Origin: an uncultured Pseudoclavibacter sp.
GTDB lineage: Bacteria; Actinomycetota; Actinomycetes; Actinomycetales; Microbacteriaceae
NCBI GenBank assembly: GCA_946221025.1
Contig: CAMIMS010000001.1
Span: forward strand, 52,069 to 116,068
Direction of reading: 5' to 3'
Length of the DNA: 64,000 bases
Shown: one piece after another, positions 11,397-21,209 of the stretch
Numbering within the stretch: the first letter of the stretch is position 1
How the letters are laid out: every line of letters starts with the position of its first letter
The notes under the pieces: generated by a model
What the model was told of the DNA's origin: nothing
The model's database searches: none
What the model saw: the letters and a program-made list of their open reading frames with translations, nothing else
Made by a program: the position numbers and the translations under genes

Positions 11397-12683
11397 TCAG
11401 TTCGGCCGGGGACCCGAGCCGTCGACGGCAGTTGAACCGGTTCGGGTAGCGGGCTCGTCGGCCACCGGGGTGCTGTCCTGAGCGTCGGCCTCGGCGACCT
11501 GCGCATTCAGGAGTGCATCCGCGATGACCGACGACGTCAGCTCCCGCTGCCACGGCCGTGCACCAGCATCTTCAAGCGCAGCACTGACGCGTGCGGCGCT
11601 AATCTCCTCGGGCGGCTGCCATGCGATCGTGCGGATGAACTCGGGCGTGAGCAGGTTCTCCGTCGGCATTCGCAAATCGTCCGCGAGCGCGGCGACGGCA
11701 TCCCGTGCCGCGACAAGCCTGGCATGCGCTTCGGGATGGTTTCGGCTCCAGGAACGATGAGGAGGAACGCGGTCGCGCGGCGCGCGAACCTTCGGCACCG
11801 GTTCGGCCCGTACCCCCCGCTGAATCGCCTCCCACCAGCGGTCGATCTCGGTTCTCGAGGCCTTTCCCTGAAACTCGCTCATCGAGGCGAGCTCGCCCTT
11901 TGAGCGGGGGATGCGCTGCACGACGGCCGAGAGGGAACGATCCGGCACGAGCCGGCCGGGTGCGAGATCAAGCTCACGCGCGAGCTCATCGCGCGACGTC
12001 CACAGTTCCTGCGCAACATTCTCCGCGTTGGGGTGCCTGGCACGCGTGGAAGTCAGTTTTCGCCAGGGGTTCTCGCGTTTCACCCCGAGCGGGCGGAGCA
12101 GTTCATCCTCGAACTCCTCCCTGGCCCACGACAGCTTGCCCGCCTCGCGAAGCCGCCGCTCGAGCTCATCGCGAATGTCGACGAGCAGCTCGACGTCAAG
12201 CGCGGCGTACGCGAGCCATGAGTCGGGCAGGGGCCTGGTTGACCAGTCGTCGGCGGAATGCGCTTTCGCGAGTTCGACCCCGAGGAGCTCCTGCGCGACC
12301 GCGCCGAGTCCTACCTTCGGCATGCCCAGAAGGCGAGCGGCCAGTTCCGTATCGAAGATGCGCTTGGGATGCAGGCCCGCGTCTCGCAGGCTCGGAAGGT
12401 CTTGCGTTGCCGCGTGCAATACCCACTCGTCGTCCGCGATCACCTCCTGCACCGCATCCAGGGGTCCGAGCGCGATCGGGTCGAGGAGCAGGGTGCCGGA
12501 ACCTCGGCGGAAGATCTGCACGAGGTAGGCGCGATCGGAGTAACGAAAGCCGGACGCACGTTCAACATCGACCGCCACAGGGCCCCGCCCCGCACGCAGG
12601 CGTTCGAGAGATTCCACGAACTCGCTGCGTTCGTCAATGAGATTGAGGTCGCCCTGTCCGATCCGTTCCTCGTCAGCCGGCAT
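11397..12683 (-). CDS. rnd: Ribonuclease D, HRDC domain
   Basis: A 428-residue 3'-5' exoribonuclease of the DEDD class, for trimming the 3' ends of tRNA and other stable RNAs. The acidic residues that bind the two metals are visible in VAVDVERASGFRYSD (D, E near residues 38-40), HAATQDLPSL (D near 97) and YAALDVELL (D near 168, after the Tyr of the DEDDy motif). An HRDC-type helical region follows at about 215-300, with further C-terminal repeats and a Ser/Asp/Pro-rich tail. The 5' end overlaps the DUF3000 stop by 11 bases. In many actinobacteria dxs is next to this pair; here it is not. Confidence 0.9.
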   Translation of the reverse strand: MPADEERIGQGDLNLIDERSEFVESLERLRAGRGPVAVDVERASGFRYSDRAYLVQIFRRGSGTLLLDPIALGPLDAVQEVIADDEWVLHAATQDLPSLRDAGLHPKRIFDTELAARLLGMPKVGLGAVAQELLGVELAKAHSADDWSTRPLPDSWLAYAALDVELLVDIRDELERRLREAGKLSWAREEFEDELLRPLGVKRENPWRKLTSTRARHPNAENVAQELWTSRDELARELDLAPGRLVPDRSLSAVVQRIPRSKGELASMSEFQGKASRTEIDRWWEAIQRGVRAEPVPKVRAPRDRVPPHRSWSRNHPEAHARLVAARDAVAALADDLRMPTENLLTPEFIRTIAWQPPEEISAARVSAALEDAGARPWQRELTSSVIADALLNAQVAEADAQDSTPVADEPATRTGSTAVDGSGPRPN

Positions 12684-13272
12684 TGCGAGGGCTCCGTCGA
12701 TGCGTGAGCACGGCTAGGCCCTCGGCTTCGATCGGAGGAAGTCCCGAAAGCAGGCACAGCAGTTCACCCCAGGCCTCAGCGTGCGGTGCGAGATCGTGCT
12801 CGCGCGGAGTCCACGAGGCCCGCAGCTCCATCTGCGCGCCCACGCCCTGCGGGGCAAGCTCGCCGAAGCCCTGTGAGTTGAGCGTGGTCGCGGTTCCGGA
12901 CGGATGGTCGAATTCGGCACCGCGAGAGGTCAGCGCATCAGTGAGCCACGACCAGGCGACTTCTGCCAGGAACGGGTCTTGGCCGATCTCCGGCTCGAGT
13001 GGCGCCTGGGCGAAGCACACAATGCGGAACGGGCCACGCCAGGCCTCCGGTTCTTCCGGATCGTGAAGGACGATGAATCTGCCCGTGCCGAGCGGCGAGT
13101 CCTCGCCGTGGGATGCGGGCATGACATCGCCTGCGAGCGCCATTGCCTGGGGAGCCAGCCCGCCCGGTGCGCGGATTTCTGAGACTGAGAGTTCGCTGCG
13201 GAATTCAAGCGCGCGAATCGTCGCGGTCGCCGCGTCAAACGGCCCCGCTGTCGGATGCAGAGGCACAACCAC
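12673..13272 (-). CDS. DUF3000 domain-containing protein
   Basis: A 199-residue soluble protein matching DUF3000, an actinobacteria-restricted family of unknown function that sits just before RNase D. Recognisable blocks are ALEFRSELSVSEIRAPGGLA, FIVLHDPEEPEAWRGPFR and AWSWLTDAL. The start is a GTG at 13272; a second in-frame GTG two codons on is equally possible. It overlaps rnd by 11 bases, so the two are probably translated together. Confidence 0.85.
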   Translation of the reverse strand: MVVPLHPTAGPFDAATATIRALEFRSELSVSEIRAPGGLAPQAMALAGDVMPASHGEDSPLGTGRFIVLHDPEEPEAWRGPFRIVCFAQAPLEPEIGQDPFLAEVAWSWLTDALTSRGAEFDHPSGTATTLNSQGFGELAPQGVGAQMELRASWTPREHDLAPHAEAWGELLCLLSGLPPIEAEGLAVLTHRRSPRNAG

Positions 13273-13326
13273 GGCACCGAGAGTAGGGTCACGGCTTCAA
13301 ACCCCGCGGCAGGCACGCCGCATGCG

Positions 13327-14082
13327 TTACCTCACGAGTCGCGTGTAGAGCAAGCCCGCGTCATCCACGGCGACCATCTCGCGGTGCCACGTCGAAGTCT
13401 CGTTCGCGCTAATGACCGGGGCGTTCGCTGACCCGAATGCCGGTGTTTGCGTGAGGCACGCTTCGTCGAGCAGTTCCGACTCGAGGCAGGCGGAGATAAC
13501 ATTCGCGCCGCCTTCGACGGTCACGCGCCCAATGCCCCGGTCTGACAGGCTGGAGCGAAGCCGTGAGAGGTCGACTCGGGCGGAACCGTCAGTGGGGGAT
13601 GGGAGCACGGTCGCACCGGGCATGGTGCGCGTCGCCGTGTCGGCCGCCGATTCTGGGCACACGATCGTGATCACTCCGCTCGCGCGCTCGGGCGTGATGC
13701 GGTGACCGGTGAGGTCACCGGTGGCGGTGAGCACGAGGATGCGAACACCCGGAGTGAGCAGGGCCGGTTCTTGCCGAATGGTCTCGGCGCCCATGAGGAC
13801 CGCATCGCTGGCGTTGCGCAGGTGTCGAAGCACAGCGCGATCGACGGGACTCGTCAGCGAATTGCTCGTGCCGTCCGTCCCGGCGAGTCGACCGTCGAGG
13901 GTGACCACAGCGTTGCAGCGCCACCAGCTCGACGGGGTGGGGTACCAGCTCGCAAGGTGCCTGAGGGCGCTGTCATCCCGAATGTCGATTGCGCGCGCAG
14001 TGGGCGCGTCACTCCCGTTGGCGCATTCGTTCCGCGCGTAGACCAAGCGCAGGCGGTTTGCCGTCAGGGGCTCGGTCGGCAT
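13327..14082 (-). CDS. Pyrimidine reductase family protein (RibD C-terminal / DHFR-like fold)
   Basis: A 251-residue protein with the RibD-C fold: CNAVVTLDGRLAG near residue 55, ASDAVLMGAETIRQE near 93 (NADPH-binding region) and GRVTVEGGANVISACLESELLDE near 186. The family includes the reductase of riboflavin synthesis (5-amino-6-ribosylamino-uracil phosphate), but stand-alone actinobacterial members such as this are not proven to do that reaction. No deaminase domain or other rib gene is nearby. Three bases separate it from sufE upstream, so it is in the sulfurtransferase-sufE operon. Confidence 0.8.
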   Translation of the reverse strand: MPTEPLTANRLRLVYARNECANGSDAPTARAIDIRDDSALRHLASWYPTPSSWWRCNAVVTLDGRLAGTDGTSNSLTSPVDRAVLRHLRNASDAVLMGAETIRQEPALLTPGVRILVLTATGDLTGHRITPERASGVITIVCPESAADTATRTMPGATVLPSPTDGSARVDLSRLRSSLSDRGIGRVTVEGGANVISACLESELLDEACLTQTPAFGSANAPVISANETSTWHREMVAVDDAGLLYTRLVR

Positions 14083-14085
14083 TGG

Positions 14086-14526
14086 TCAGGACTCGTTGTC
14101 AAGCGCTTCGCGCACCTGACGCTTTGCACGCCCGAGCATGCCGACCATTCCGCGAAGGCGCAGCGGTGAAACGACTTTCGTCAGTCCCAGCTCGAACGGC
14201 ATGTCATCGTTGATGGCAAGGAATTCGCCTGCGGACATTCCGGCAGTTCCCTGCGCGAGGATGGATGCGAAACCGCGCGTGGTCGGTGCTTCCTCGGGCG
14301 CGGTGGCGTGAATGTGCACGCGACCGTCGTCGTCAACCTCAGCGAATAGGTAGACGGGGGACTGGCATTCGAGCACGCGCTCGAACAGGTCGGGGTGGTT
14401 CGAGTAGCGCTCGGGAAGATCGGGAAGCTCTCGTGAGAACTCGAGCAGAAGCGTCAGCTTGTCCTGATCGCCGACTGCGTTGAAATCATCCGCGATGCTC
14501 GCGAGCCCGGGTGGCAAGCCGCTCAA
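14086..14526 (-). CDS. sufE: SufE family sulfur acceptor protein
   Basis: A 146-residue SufE-like protein, which takes persulfide sulfur from a cysteine desulfurase or sulfurtransferase for Fe-S cluster or other sulfur transfer. The acceptor cysteine is in [14 protein letters not shown], the equivalent of the GCQS motif of E. coli Suf[13 protein letters not shown] precedes it. The start is placed at a TTG (14526) that overlaps the upstream sulfurtransferase stop as TTGA, with GGAGG seven bases before it. The longer reading frame from 14604 runs over the upstream gene in an Arg/Gly-rich stretch without family similarity. Tight coupling argues that the two proteins act together. Confidence 0.88.
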   Translation of the reverse strand: MSGLPPGLASIADDFNAVGDQDKLTLLLEFSRELPDLPERYSNHPDLFERVLECQSPVYLFAEVDDDGRVHIHATAPEEAPTTRGFASILAQGTAGMSAGEFLAINDDMPFELGLTKVVSPLRLRGMVGMLGRAKRQVREALDNES

Positions 14527-15428
14527 CGGCGTGCCTCCGGCGCCTGGCCGGGTTCGTCTCCGATGGCGACCGGCGCACCGACCAGGGAGCCCCACTCCGT
14601 CCACGAACCGTCGTAGTTGCGGACATTCTCAATACCGAGAAGGAAGCGCAGCGCGAACCACGTGTGGCTTGAGCGCTCCCCGATTCGGCAGTACGCGATG
14701 ACCTCGTCGCCGGTCTGAAGCTTGGCACCCTCGAGGTAGAGCGCGCGAAGCGCATCCGCCGGCAAGAACGTGCCGTCTTCCGCGACCGCTTTCTTCCACG
14801 GGATGGAGCGGGCCGAGGGAATGTGACCGGCGCGAAGGGCTCCCTCCTCCGGGTAATCGGGAGCGGAGGTGCGATCGCCCCGATACTCCTCGGGGGAGCG
14901 AACGTCGATGAGTGGTCGGCCGAAGTGGGCGCGCACATCGTCGCGGAACGCCCGGTACTGCTCGTCGTTTCGAGTAACCACCGGGTAATCGCTTCGTTCC
15001 CGTACGGGCCGGTCGGTCGAGAGCTCTTTACCCTCAGCAATCCAGAGGTCGCGGCCACCGTCCATCAGGCGAACATCTTCATGACCGAAGAGGGTCATGA
15101 GCCACAGGGCGTATGCGGCCCACCAGTTGCTCTTGTCGCCGTAGATGACGACGGTGTGGTCCCGTCGAATACCGCGCTCGCGCATGAGCTCGGCGAAGCG
15201 CTCACCATCGATGAAGTCACGCGTGACCGGGTCGTTCAGGTCAACGTGCCAATCAAGCTTCACGGCTCCCGGAATATGCCCGGCCTCGTAGAGCAGCACG
15301 TCTTCATCCGATTCCACGATCACGAGCCGGTCGTCGCCCAGGTGCTCCTGCACCCAGTCGGTGGTCACGAGCCGCTCAGGGTGGGCGTACTCAGCCAGGC
15401 GTTCGTGCTCGTCGATGGGAAGCGTCAT
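14523..15428 (-). CDS. Rhodanese-type sulfurtransferase (thiosulfate / 3-mercaptopyruvate)
   Basis: A 301-residue protein with two rhodanese domains. The inactive N-terminal one carries [20 protein letters not shown]; the C-terminal one has the active-site loop [18 protein letters not shown], with the catalytic Cys in CRIGERS, which resembles thiosulfate sulfurtransferases (CRxGxR) more than the CGSGVTA of mercaptopyruvate enzymes. The ATG at 15428 is chosen over 15467 because GAGGAG lies 9 bases upstream. The gene is divergent from zapE and translationally coupled to sufE, so a persulfide relay to SufE is the likely job. Confidence 0.9.
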   Translation of the reverse strand: MTLPIDEHERLAEYAHPERLVTTDWVQEHLGDDRLVIVESDEDVLLYEAGHIPGAVKLDWHVDLNDPVTRDFIDGERFAELMRERGIRRDHTVVIYGDKSNWWAAYALWLMTLFGHEDVRLMDGGRDLWIAEGKELSTDRPVRERSDYPVVTRNDEQYRAFRDDVRAHFGRPLIDVRSPEEYRGDRTSAPDYPEEGALRAGHIPSARSIPWKKAVAEDGTFLPADALRALYLEGAKLQTGDEVIAYCRIGERSSHTWFALRFLLGIENVRNYDGSWTEWGSLVGAPVAIGDEPGQAPEARR

Positions 15429-15614
15429 GGCGAAACTCCTCGCGGAACAGGTGTGGGGGAGGGGCAATCAAGTCGTCCAAGGCTACGCGCGACCAATACG
15501 GGGCCGCCAGAATCTTTGCTCGTGTGACGTTCCGCGTAGGCTGTGCCCGCTCCACTAGCTAGCAGAAGACATCGCGCGCACGGTGCCGACGCGGTGTCAC
15601 CGAAAGGACAACGC

Positions 15615-16685
15615 GTGGCCGCTGCGCCCATCCAACATCTGACAGACCGCAACCCTTCAGTTTCGGCGCAGGAAATGGTCGCGGCGCTCGTTCCGCCGCC
15701 GCAGTTCGCGGATGCGAGCTTCGACAACTATCGACCGGATCCCGAGTACCCCTCTCAGCAGGAGGCAGTGGATGCGTGCCGACAGTTCGCCGGCATCAAA
15801 ACCGGTGGCAAGAAGTCTGGCGGTCTGTTTGGCGGCATGTTCCGCAAAACTCCGCAGATGAAGCCGGGGCTGTACCTCGACGGTGGATTCGGCGTTGGAA
15901 AGACGCACTTGCTGGCCGCCACTTGGCATGCGCATCCCGGACGCAAGTACTTCGGCACCTTCATCGAGTACACGGCTCTTGTCGGTGCGCTTGGCTACCA
16001 GCGCGCGGTCGAGACGCTTCGCGGCTGTCAGCTCATCGCGATCGATGAGTTCGAGCTGGATGACCCGGGCGACACGATGATGATGTCGAAGCTGCTCGAT
16101 GAGCTTGTCGCATCGGGTGCATCGGTGATGGCAACGAGCAACACGCCACCGAACGCCCTCGGTGAGGGACGGTTCGCGGCGCAGGACTTCTTGCGCGAGA
16201 TCACGAAGCTCGCGGATGTGTTCCAGACGCTGCGCATTGATGGCACCGACTACCGGCGCCGATCCATCGAGGGCTCTGCGGTGCGCGTGAGCGAGCAGAC
16301 GCTCCAGCGGGAAGCGTCAACCCGAGCGGATGCGGGTCAACTCGTCACCACAGATGGGTTTGACGCCCTCGTCGCCCACCTGGCGACGGTGCATCCGTCG
16401 AAGTACGTGCGACTCGTGGACGGTGTGGACACGATCTGCCTCAGCGGCGTGCACGAGATCACCGATCAGGCGGATGCGCTGCGACTGGTCGCGTTCGTTG
16501 ACCGCGTGTACGACAGTCAGATTCCCGTCATCGCGGAAGGCACGTCGCTTGACGAGGTGTTCGGCGGCGGCATGCTCGATGGGGGATACCGCAAGAAGTA
16601 CCTGCGGTGCATTTCGCGATTGATCGCATCCACCCTCGCCGCTGAAATCCCTGCCGAAGATCAACTCTCGGGCGCATCTCAGTAG
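15615..16685 (+). CDS. zapE: Cell division protein ZapE (AFG1-family ATPase)
   Basis: A 356-residue AAA-type ATPase. Walker A is GGFGVGKTH (about residue 92) and Walker B is LIAIDEFELDD (about 140), followed by sensor motif VMATSNTPPNAL. These are the AFG1/ZapE signatures. ZapE associates with the division ring in Gram-negative bacteria; in actinobacteria the role is less well defined. The start is a GTG at 15615 preceded by AAAGGA with a 6-base gap; the open frame from 15543 lacks similarity upstream. An insert GGKKSGGLFGGMFRK near residue 60 looks flexible. Divergent from the sulfurtransferase. Confidence 0.9.
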   Translation: MAAAPIQHLTDRNPSVSAQEMVAALVPPPQFADASFDNYRPDPEYPSQQEAVDACRQFAGIKTGGKKSGGLFGGMFRKTPQMKPGLYLDGGFGVGKTHLLAATWHAHPGRKYFGTFIEYTALVGALGYQRAVETLRGCQLIAIDEFELDDPGDTMMMSKLLDELVASGASVMATSNTPPNALGEGRFAAQDFLREITKLADVFQTLRIDGTDYRRRSIEGSAVRVSEQTLQREASTRADAGQLVTTDGFDALVAHLATVHPSKYVRLVDGVDTICLSGVHEITDQADALRLVAFVDRVYDSQIPVIAEGTSLDEVFGGGMLDGGYRKKYLRCISRLIASTLAAEIPAEDQLSGASQ

Positions 16686-16712
16686 CGCCGCGAAGCCAAG
16701 GAGGAGCAGGGC

Positions 16713-17222
16713 ATGGAGTCGTGGCCGGTCATCGTCGCGGGAATCGTGGCGGCAGTGCTCATCGTGGTCGGCATTGGCGGCATCATCGTGCCGGTGCTTC
16801 CCGGAAGCCCGCTCGTGGCGATCGGTCTGGTCGTGTGGGCGATATTCGCGGGTGATCCGTGGGTGTGGGGGCTGTGCGCCATCGGCATCATCGCCGTGAT
16901 CGCCGGCATGACCTCGGGGCTCATCCTCACCAGTCGCGGCTTGAAACGTGACGAGATCCCCGGAAGAACCGTCACGATTGCGATTATCGCCGGCATCATC
17001 GGCTTCTTCGTGCTCCCCGCATTCGGCCTGCCGATCGGGTTCATCCTCGGGCTCGTGGGCGCGGAGTACTACCGACAGCGGGACTGGTCAGAAGCCGGCA
17101 AATCGAGCATTTCCACGCTCAAGTCGCTGGGGATCGGCCTCATCATTGAGCTCGGATGCGCCCTGTTCGCCTCGATGCTGTTCGCCACGAGCATCATCGT
17201 GAAGCTCGTCGTCAGCGCCTGA
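16713..17222 (+). CDS. DUF456 domain membrane protein
   Basis: A 169-residue, very hydrophobic protein with about five membrane segments in alternation with Gly-rich turns (GIGGIIVPVLPGSPLVAIGL is the DUF456 hallmark near residue 20). Function is not established for this family. It follows zapE after 27 bases with GGAGGAG ahead of its ATG and may be in the same transcript. Its 3' end is followed by a short hairpin and then a tRNA gene on the opposite strand. Confidence 0.85.
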   Translation: MESWPVIVAGIVAAVLIVVGIGGIIVPVLPGSPLVAIGLVVWAIFAGDPWVWGLCAIGIIAVIAGMTSGLILTSRGLKRDEIPGRTVTIAIIAGIIGFFVLPAFGLPIGFILGLVGAEYYRQRDWSEAGKSSISTLKSLGIGLIIELGCALFASMLFATSIIVKLVVSA

Positions 17223-17223
17223 T

Positions 17224-17242
17224 GAGGCGGTGGTTCCGCCTC
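17224..17242 (+). terminator. Possible hairpin terminator after the DUF456 gene
   Basis: GAGGCGG and CCGCCTC form a 7-bp stem around the loop TGGTT, directly after the stop codon. No T-run follows, so it is only a candidate. It lies between the plus-strand gene and the minus-strand tRNA-Val. Confidence 0.4.
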
Positions 17243-17261
17243 TACGCGCTATGTGAAGTGA

Positions 17262-17337
17262 TGGTGGGCGATGCCGGACTTGAACCGACGACCTCTTCCG
17301 TGTGAAGGAAGCGCGCTACCAGCTGCGCCAATCGCCC
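17262..17337 (-). tRNA. tRNA-Val (anticodon CAC)
   Basis: The reverse strand folds as a full cloverleaf: 7-bp acceptor stem GGGCGAT/ATCGCCC, D-arm GGCGCAGCTGGTAGCGC, anticodon stem CTTCC/GGAAG with loop TTCACAC (anticodon CAC, reading GUG), and T-loop GGTTCAAGTCC. Discriminator A and the 3' CCA (17262-17264) are encoded. Confidence 0.95.
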
Positions 17338-17387
17338 GAAGACTGAGCAAGTCTGCCACACACGGCGCGGATGCGCGAACTGAGCGC

Positions 17388-17402
17388 CGCGTGAATCACG
17401 CG
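17388..17402. repeat. Inverted repeat between the divergent tRNA transcription units
   Basis: CGCGTG-AAT-CACGCG is a near-perfect palindrome (7-base arms if one flanking base on each side is counted). It lies in the 143-base spacer between the minus-strand tRNA-Val and the promoter of the tRNA-Gly operon. It could be an operator or just a local hairpin. Confidence 0.3.
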
Positions 17403-17410
17403 GGTGTGAT

Positions 17411-17439
17411 TTGGCATTCGGTCTCGGGTGGGCTAATCT
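17411..17439 (+). promoter_or_regulatory. Promoter of the tRNA-Gly-Cys-Val operon
   Basis: TTGGCA (17411-17416) and TAATCT (17434-17439) are separated by exactly 17 bases, a good sigma-70 promoter. Transcription should start near 17446, about 35 bases before tRNA-Gly. Confidence 0.65.
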
Positions 17440-17480
17440 GATCCTCGCGCTTGGATGAGCCAAGCTTGATCAGGCGCAAC

Positions 17481-17553
17481 GCGGATGTGGCGCAGTTGGT
17501 AGCGCATCACCTTGCCAAGGTGAGGGTCGCGAGTTCGAGTCTCGTCATCCGCT
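17481..17553 (+). tRNA. tRNA-Gly (anticodon GCC)
   Basis: Acceptor stem GCGGATG/CATCCGC, D-arm GGCGCAGTTGGTAGCGC, anticodon loop TTGCCAA (GCC) closed by TCACC/GGTGA, T-loop GTTCGAGTC. Discriminator T; the CCA end is not encoded and must be added enzymatically. First gene of a three-tRNA operon. Confidence 0.95.
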
Positions 17554-17596
17554 CGAGTGTGAACGGGGTTCGCCCCAGACGCACGGGGCATCGCCC

Positions 17597-17667
17597 GGTG
17601 ACGTGGCCGAGTGGCTAGGCAGCGGCCTGCAAAGCCGTCTACACGGGTTCGACTCCCGTCGTCACCT
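17597..17667 (+). tRNA. tRNA-Cys (anticodon GCA)
   Basis: Acceptor stem GGTGACG/CGTCACC, D-arm GGCCGAGTGGCTAGGC, anticodon loop CTGCAAA (GCA), T-loop GGTTCGACTCC. Discriminator T (the U73 usual for tRNA-Cys); CCA is not encoded. Lies 43 bases after tRNA-Gly. Confidence 0.95.
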
Positions 17668-17716
17668 CGGTACACTTCAGTGGGATACGTCCCCGCGAGT
17701 CTCCCTCGGGAGAAAC

Positions 17717-17788
17717 GCGCGATTGGCGCAGCGGTAGCGCGCTTCCCTGACACGGAAGAGGTCACTGGTTCGATCCCAGTATCGCGCA
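17717..17788 (+). tRNA. tRNA-Val (anticodon GAC)
   Basis: Acceptor stem GCGCGAT/ATCGCGC, D-arm GGCGCAGCGGTAGCGC, anticodon loop CTGACAC (GAC) closed by CTTCC/GGAAG, T-loop GGTTCGATCCC. Discriminator A; CCA is not encoded. Much of it is identical to the minus-strand tRNA-Val(CAC) 380 bases upstream. Last gene of the tRNA operon. Confidence 0.95.
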
Positions 17789-17793
17789 CGAGC

Positions 17794-17818
17794 AACCCCC
17801 GGCTTTGACCGGGGGTTT
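17794..17818 (+). terminator. Terminator of the tRNA operon
   Basis: AACCCCCGG and CCGGGGGTT form a 9-bp stem around CTTTGA, ending in a short T-run, 5 bases after tRNA-Val(GAC). Confidence 0.85.
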
Positions 17819-17920
17819 CGTGTTCGCGAGCATCGCCCCGCGTGTTCGATCCGGTTCGCCGTGAGACGTGGCGACGCCTCGAGAAGCGCGGTGGCGCGCA
17901 TGCCCTCGGCGAACATCCCG

Positions 17921-17948
17921 TTGAATCGACTCCTCCTGCGCTTACGCT
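17921..17948 (+). promoter_or_regulatory. Candidate promoter for the small protein gene at 17993
   Basis: TTGAAT (17921-17926) and TACGCT (17943-17948) are 16 bases apart, giving a leader of about 38 bases. The rest of the spacer 17819-17992 shows nothing recognisable. Confidence 0.4.
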
Positions 17949-17992
17949 GAGTCCCATCAGCATCCGGTAATGCACGCCCCAAGGAGGCCACG

Positions 17993-18370
17993 ATGTCTGA
18001 CACTTCATCGAAGCCCCGTTCCTCGAACGTCAATTCCCGACTCGTGAGCGTGAAGGCCGGATTCGAACGGTCAATCGCCGGGCGTGAAGATCTCATCCGC
18101 GCGAATGCCGCTGACCTCGCGAAGAAGCTTGACCAGCGCACCTCAGGTCGTCACCACAACAAGATTCACGTTGCGCTTCGCGCGCTGGATGCCGTCATCA
18201 ACGCATTCGGCGACAAGGATGACGACTCGCAGCCGAGCGCGAAGCGATTCCAGGGCATGGATCGCGCGCGATCGAGCAAGGGCGACGGCGCGAACAGCTC
18301 GAAGGTTTCCCGCGCGGATCGCGACGCGGATGACCTCGGCGAGTTCACGGCAAAGCGTTCTGCGAAGTAG
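17993..18370 (+). CDS. Hypothetical small basic hydrophilic protein
   Basis: A 125-residue protein that I do not recognise. It starts MSDTSSKPRSSNVNS with a strong AAGGAGG ribosome-binding site 5 bases upstream, so translation is likely. Residues 15-75 could be helical (RLVSVKAGFERSIAGREDLI, then KIHVALRALDAVINAFGD). The C-terminal 45 residues are rich in Lys, Arg, Asp and Ser and probably disordered. There is no signal peptide, membrane segment or Cys pair. It lies alone between the tRNA operon and thrS with its own candidate promoter. A nucleic-acid-binding role is possible from charge alone, but this is a guess. Confidence 0.7.
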   Translation: MSDTSSKPRSSNVNSRLVSVKAGFERSIAGREDLIRANAADLAKKLDQRTSGRHHNKIHVALRALDAVINAFGDKDDDSQPSAKRFQGMDRARSSKGDGANSSKVSRADRDADDLGEFTAKRSAK

Positions 18371-18493
18371 CGGCGCACACTCCCTCCACCGGTAATCCGC
18401 GGGAGCGTCGGGCGCTCCGTACACTTGACGTTCGATCTCGCAGCCGCGAGACGATGTCAGTCCGCTGGCATCCGCAACGACAAGGAGCAGCGC

Positions 18494-20526
<2,033 letters not shown>

Positions 20527-20527
<1 letters not shown>

Positions 20528-21102
20528 TGGCATCCGTTCAGGCGACTGAGGGCAGCGACATCGGCCGTCCGGCAAGCTCGTTCGCGGGGGAGCCTGACGG
20601 ATTCGAGCGGCTCTGGGTGCCTCACCGCACGGCTTACATCGAGCAGGGCCCGGATCGTGAGCAGCTTGGCTGTCCGTTCTGCAAGGCGCCGGAGATGGCG
20701 GATGCGGATGGGCTCATCGTTGCCCGTGGCGAGCACGCGTATGTGCTGCTGAATCTGTACCCGTACAACAGCGGTCATCTGCTCGTGTGCCCGTACCGAC
20801 ACATCGCCACATACGACGAGGCGAACGAGGCAGAGGTGCTCGAAATCGCTCGACTCACGCAGACAGCGATGCGGGTGCACCGGGAGGTCTCTGGCTGCGA
20901 CGGGTTCAATATCGGAATGAACCAGGGCGCGGTCGCCGGTGCCGGTATCGCGGGTCACCTGCACCAGCACGTTGTCCCGCGGTGGCGCTCCGACGCGAAC
21001 TTCTTTCCGATCATTGCCCGAACCAAAGCCCTGCCGGAGCTGCTCGAGGACACGAGGCGCCGCTTGGCGGCCGCATGGCCCAGCGTCGGCACGTCCACCT
21101 GA
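20527..21102 (+). CDS. HIT-family hydrolase
   Basis: A 191-residue protein with the histidine triad [10 protein letters not shown] near residue 145, the nucleotide-binding and catalytic loop of HIT hydrolases (Ap4A- or AMP-conjugate cleaving enzymes). [10 protein letters not shown] near residue 48 gives a Cys pair common in actinobacterial members, and [20 protein letters not shown] is the family core. Its ATG overlaps the thrS stop by one base (TAATG), so the two are coupled. The thrS-HIT pair is conserved in actinobacteria; in many the next gene is pgsA, which is absent here. Confidence 0.9.
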
Positions 21103-21160
21103 GCGAGCATTGCCGCCGAACCGCGCAGAACGACCCGCGCGTGGCGGGGCAGGCGCGGCG

Positions 21161-21166
21161 TAGAAT
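21161..21166 (+). promoter_or_regulatory. -10 hexamer upstream of pdxS
   Basis: TAGAAT lies 43 bases before the pdxS ATG in the 107-base spacer after the HIT gene. No good -35 is visible at 16-18 bases upstream. Suggests that pdxST has its own promoter. Confidence 0.35.
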
Positions 21167-21209
21167 GAGAGATCGCACTCCAGCGTCCCCACTTCGAGGA
21201 AAGGCACTG

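Noticed and set aside
17224..17788. Integration site of a mobile element at the tRNA cluster
   Set aside because: All four tRNAs are intact and there are no partial tRNA repeats, integrase or composition change nearby.
17433..18008. Open frame across the tRNA operon on the minus strand
   Set aside because: It runs through three certain tRNA genes and a terminator, so it is not a protein gene.
18371..18493. T-box riboswitch in the thrS leader
   Set aside because: No specifier loop, no T-box sequence and no terminator/antiterminator pair; only a small hairpin and a TACACT hexamer.
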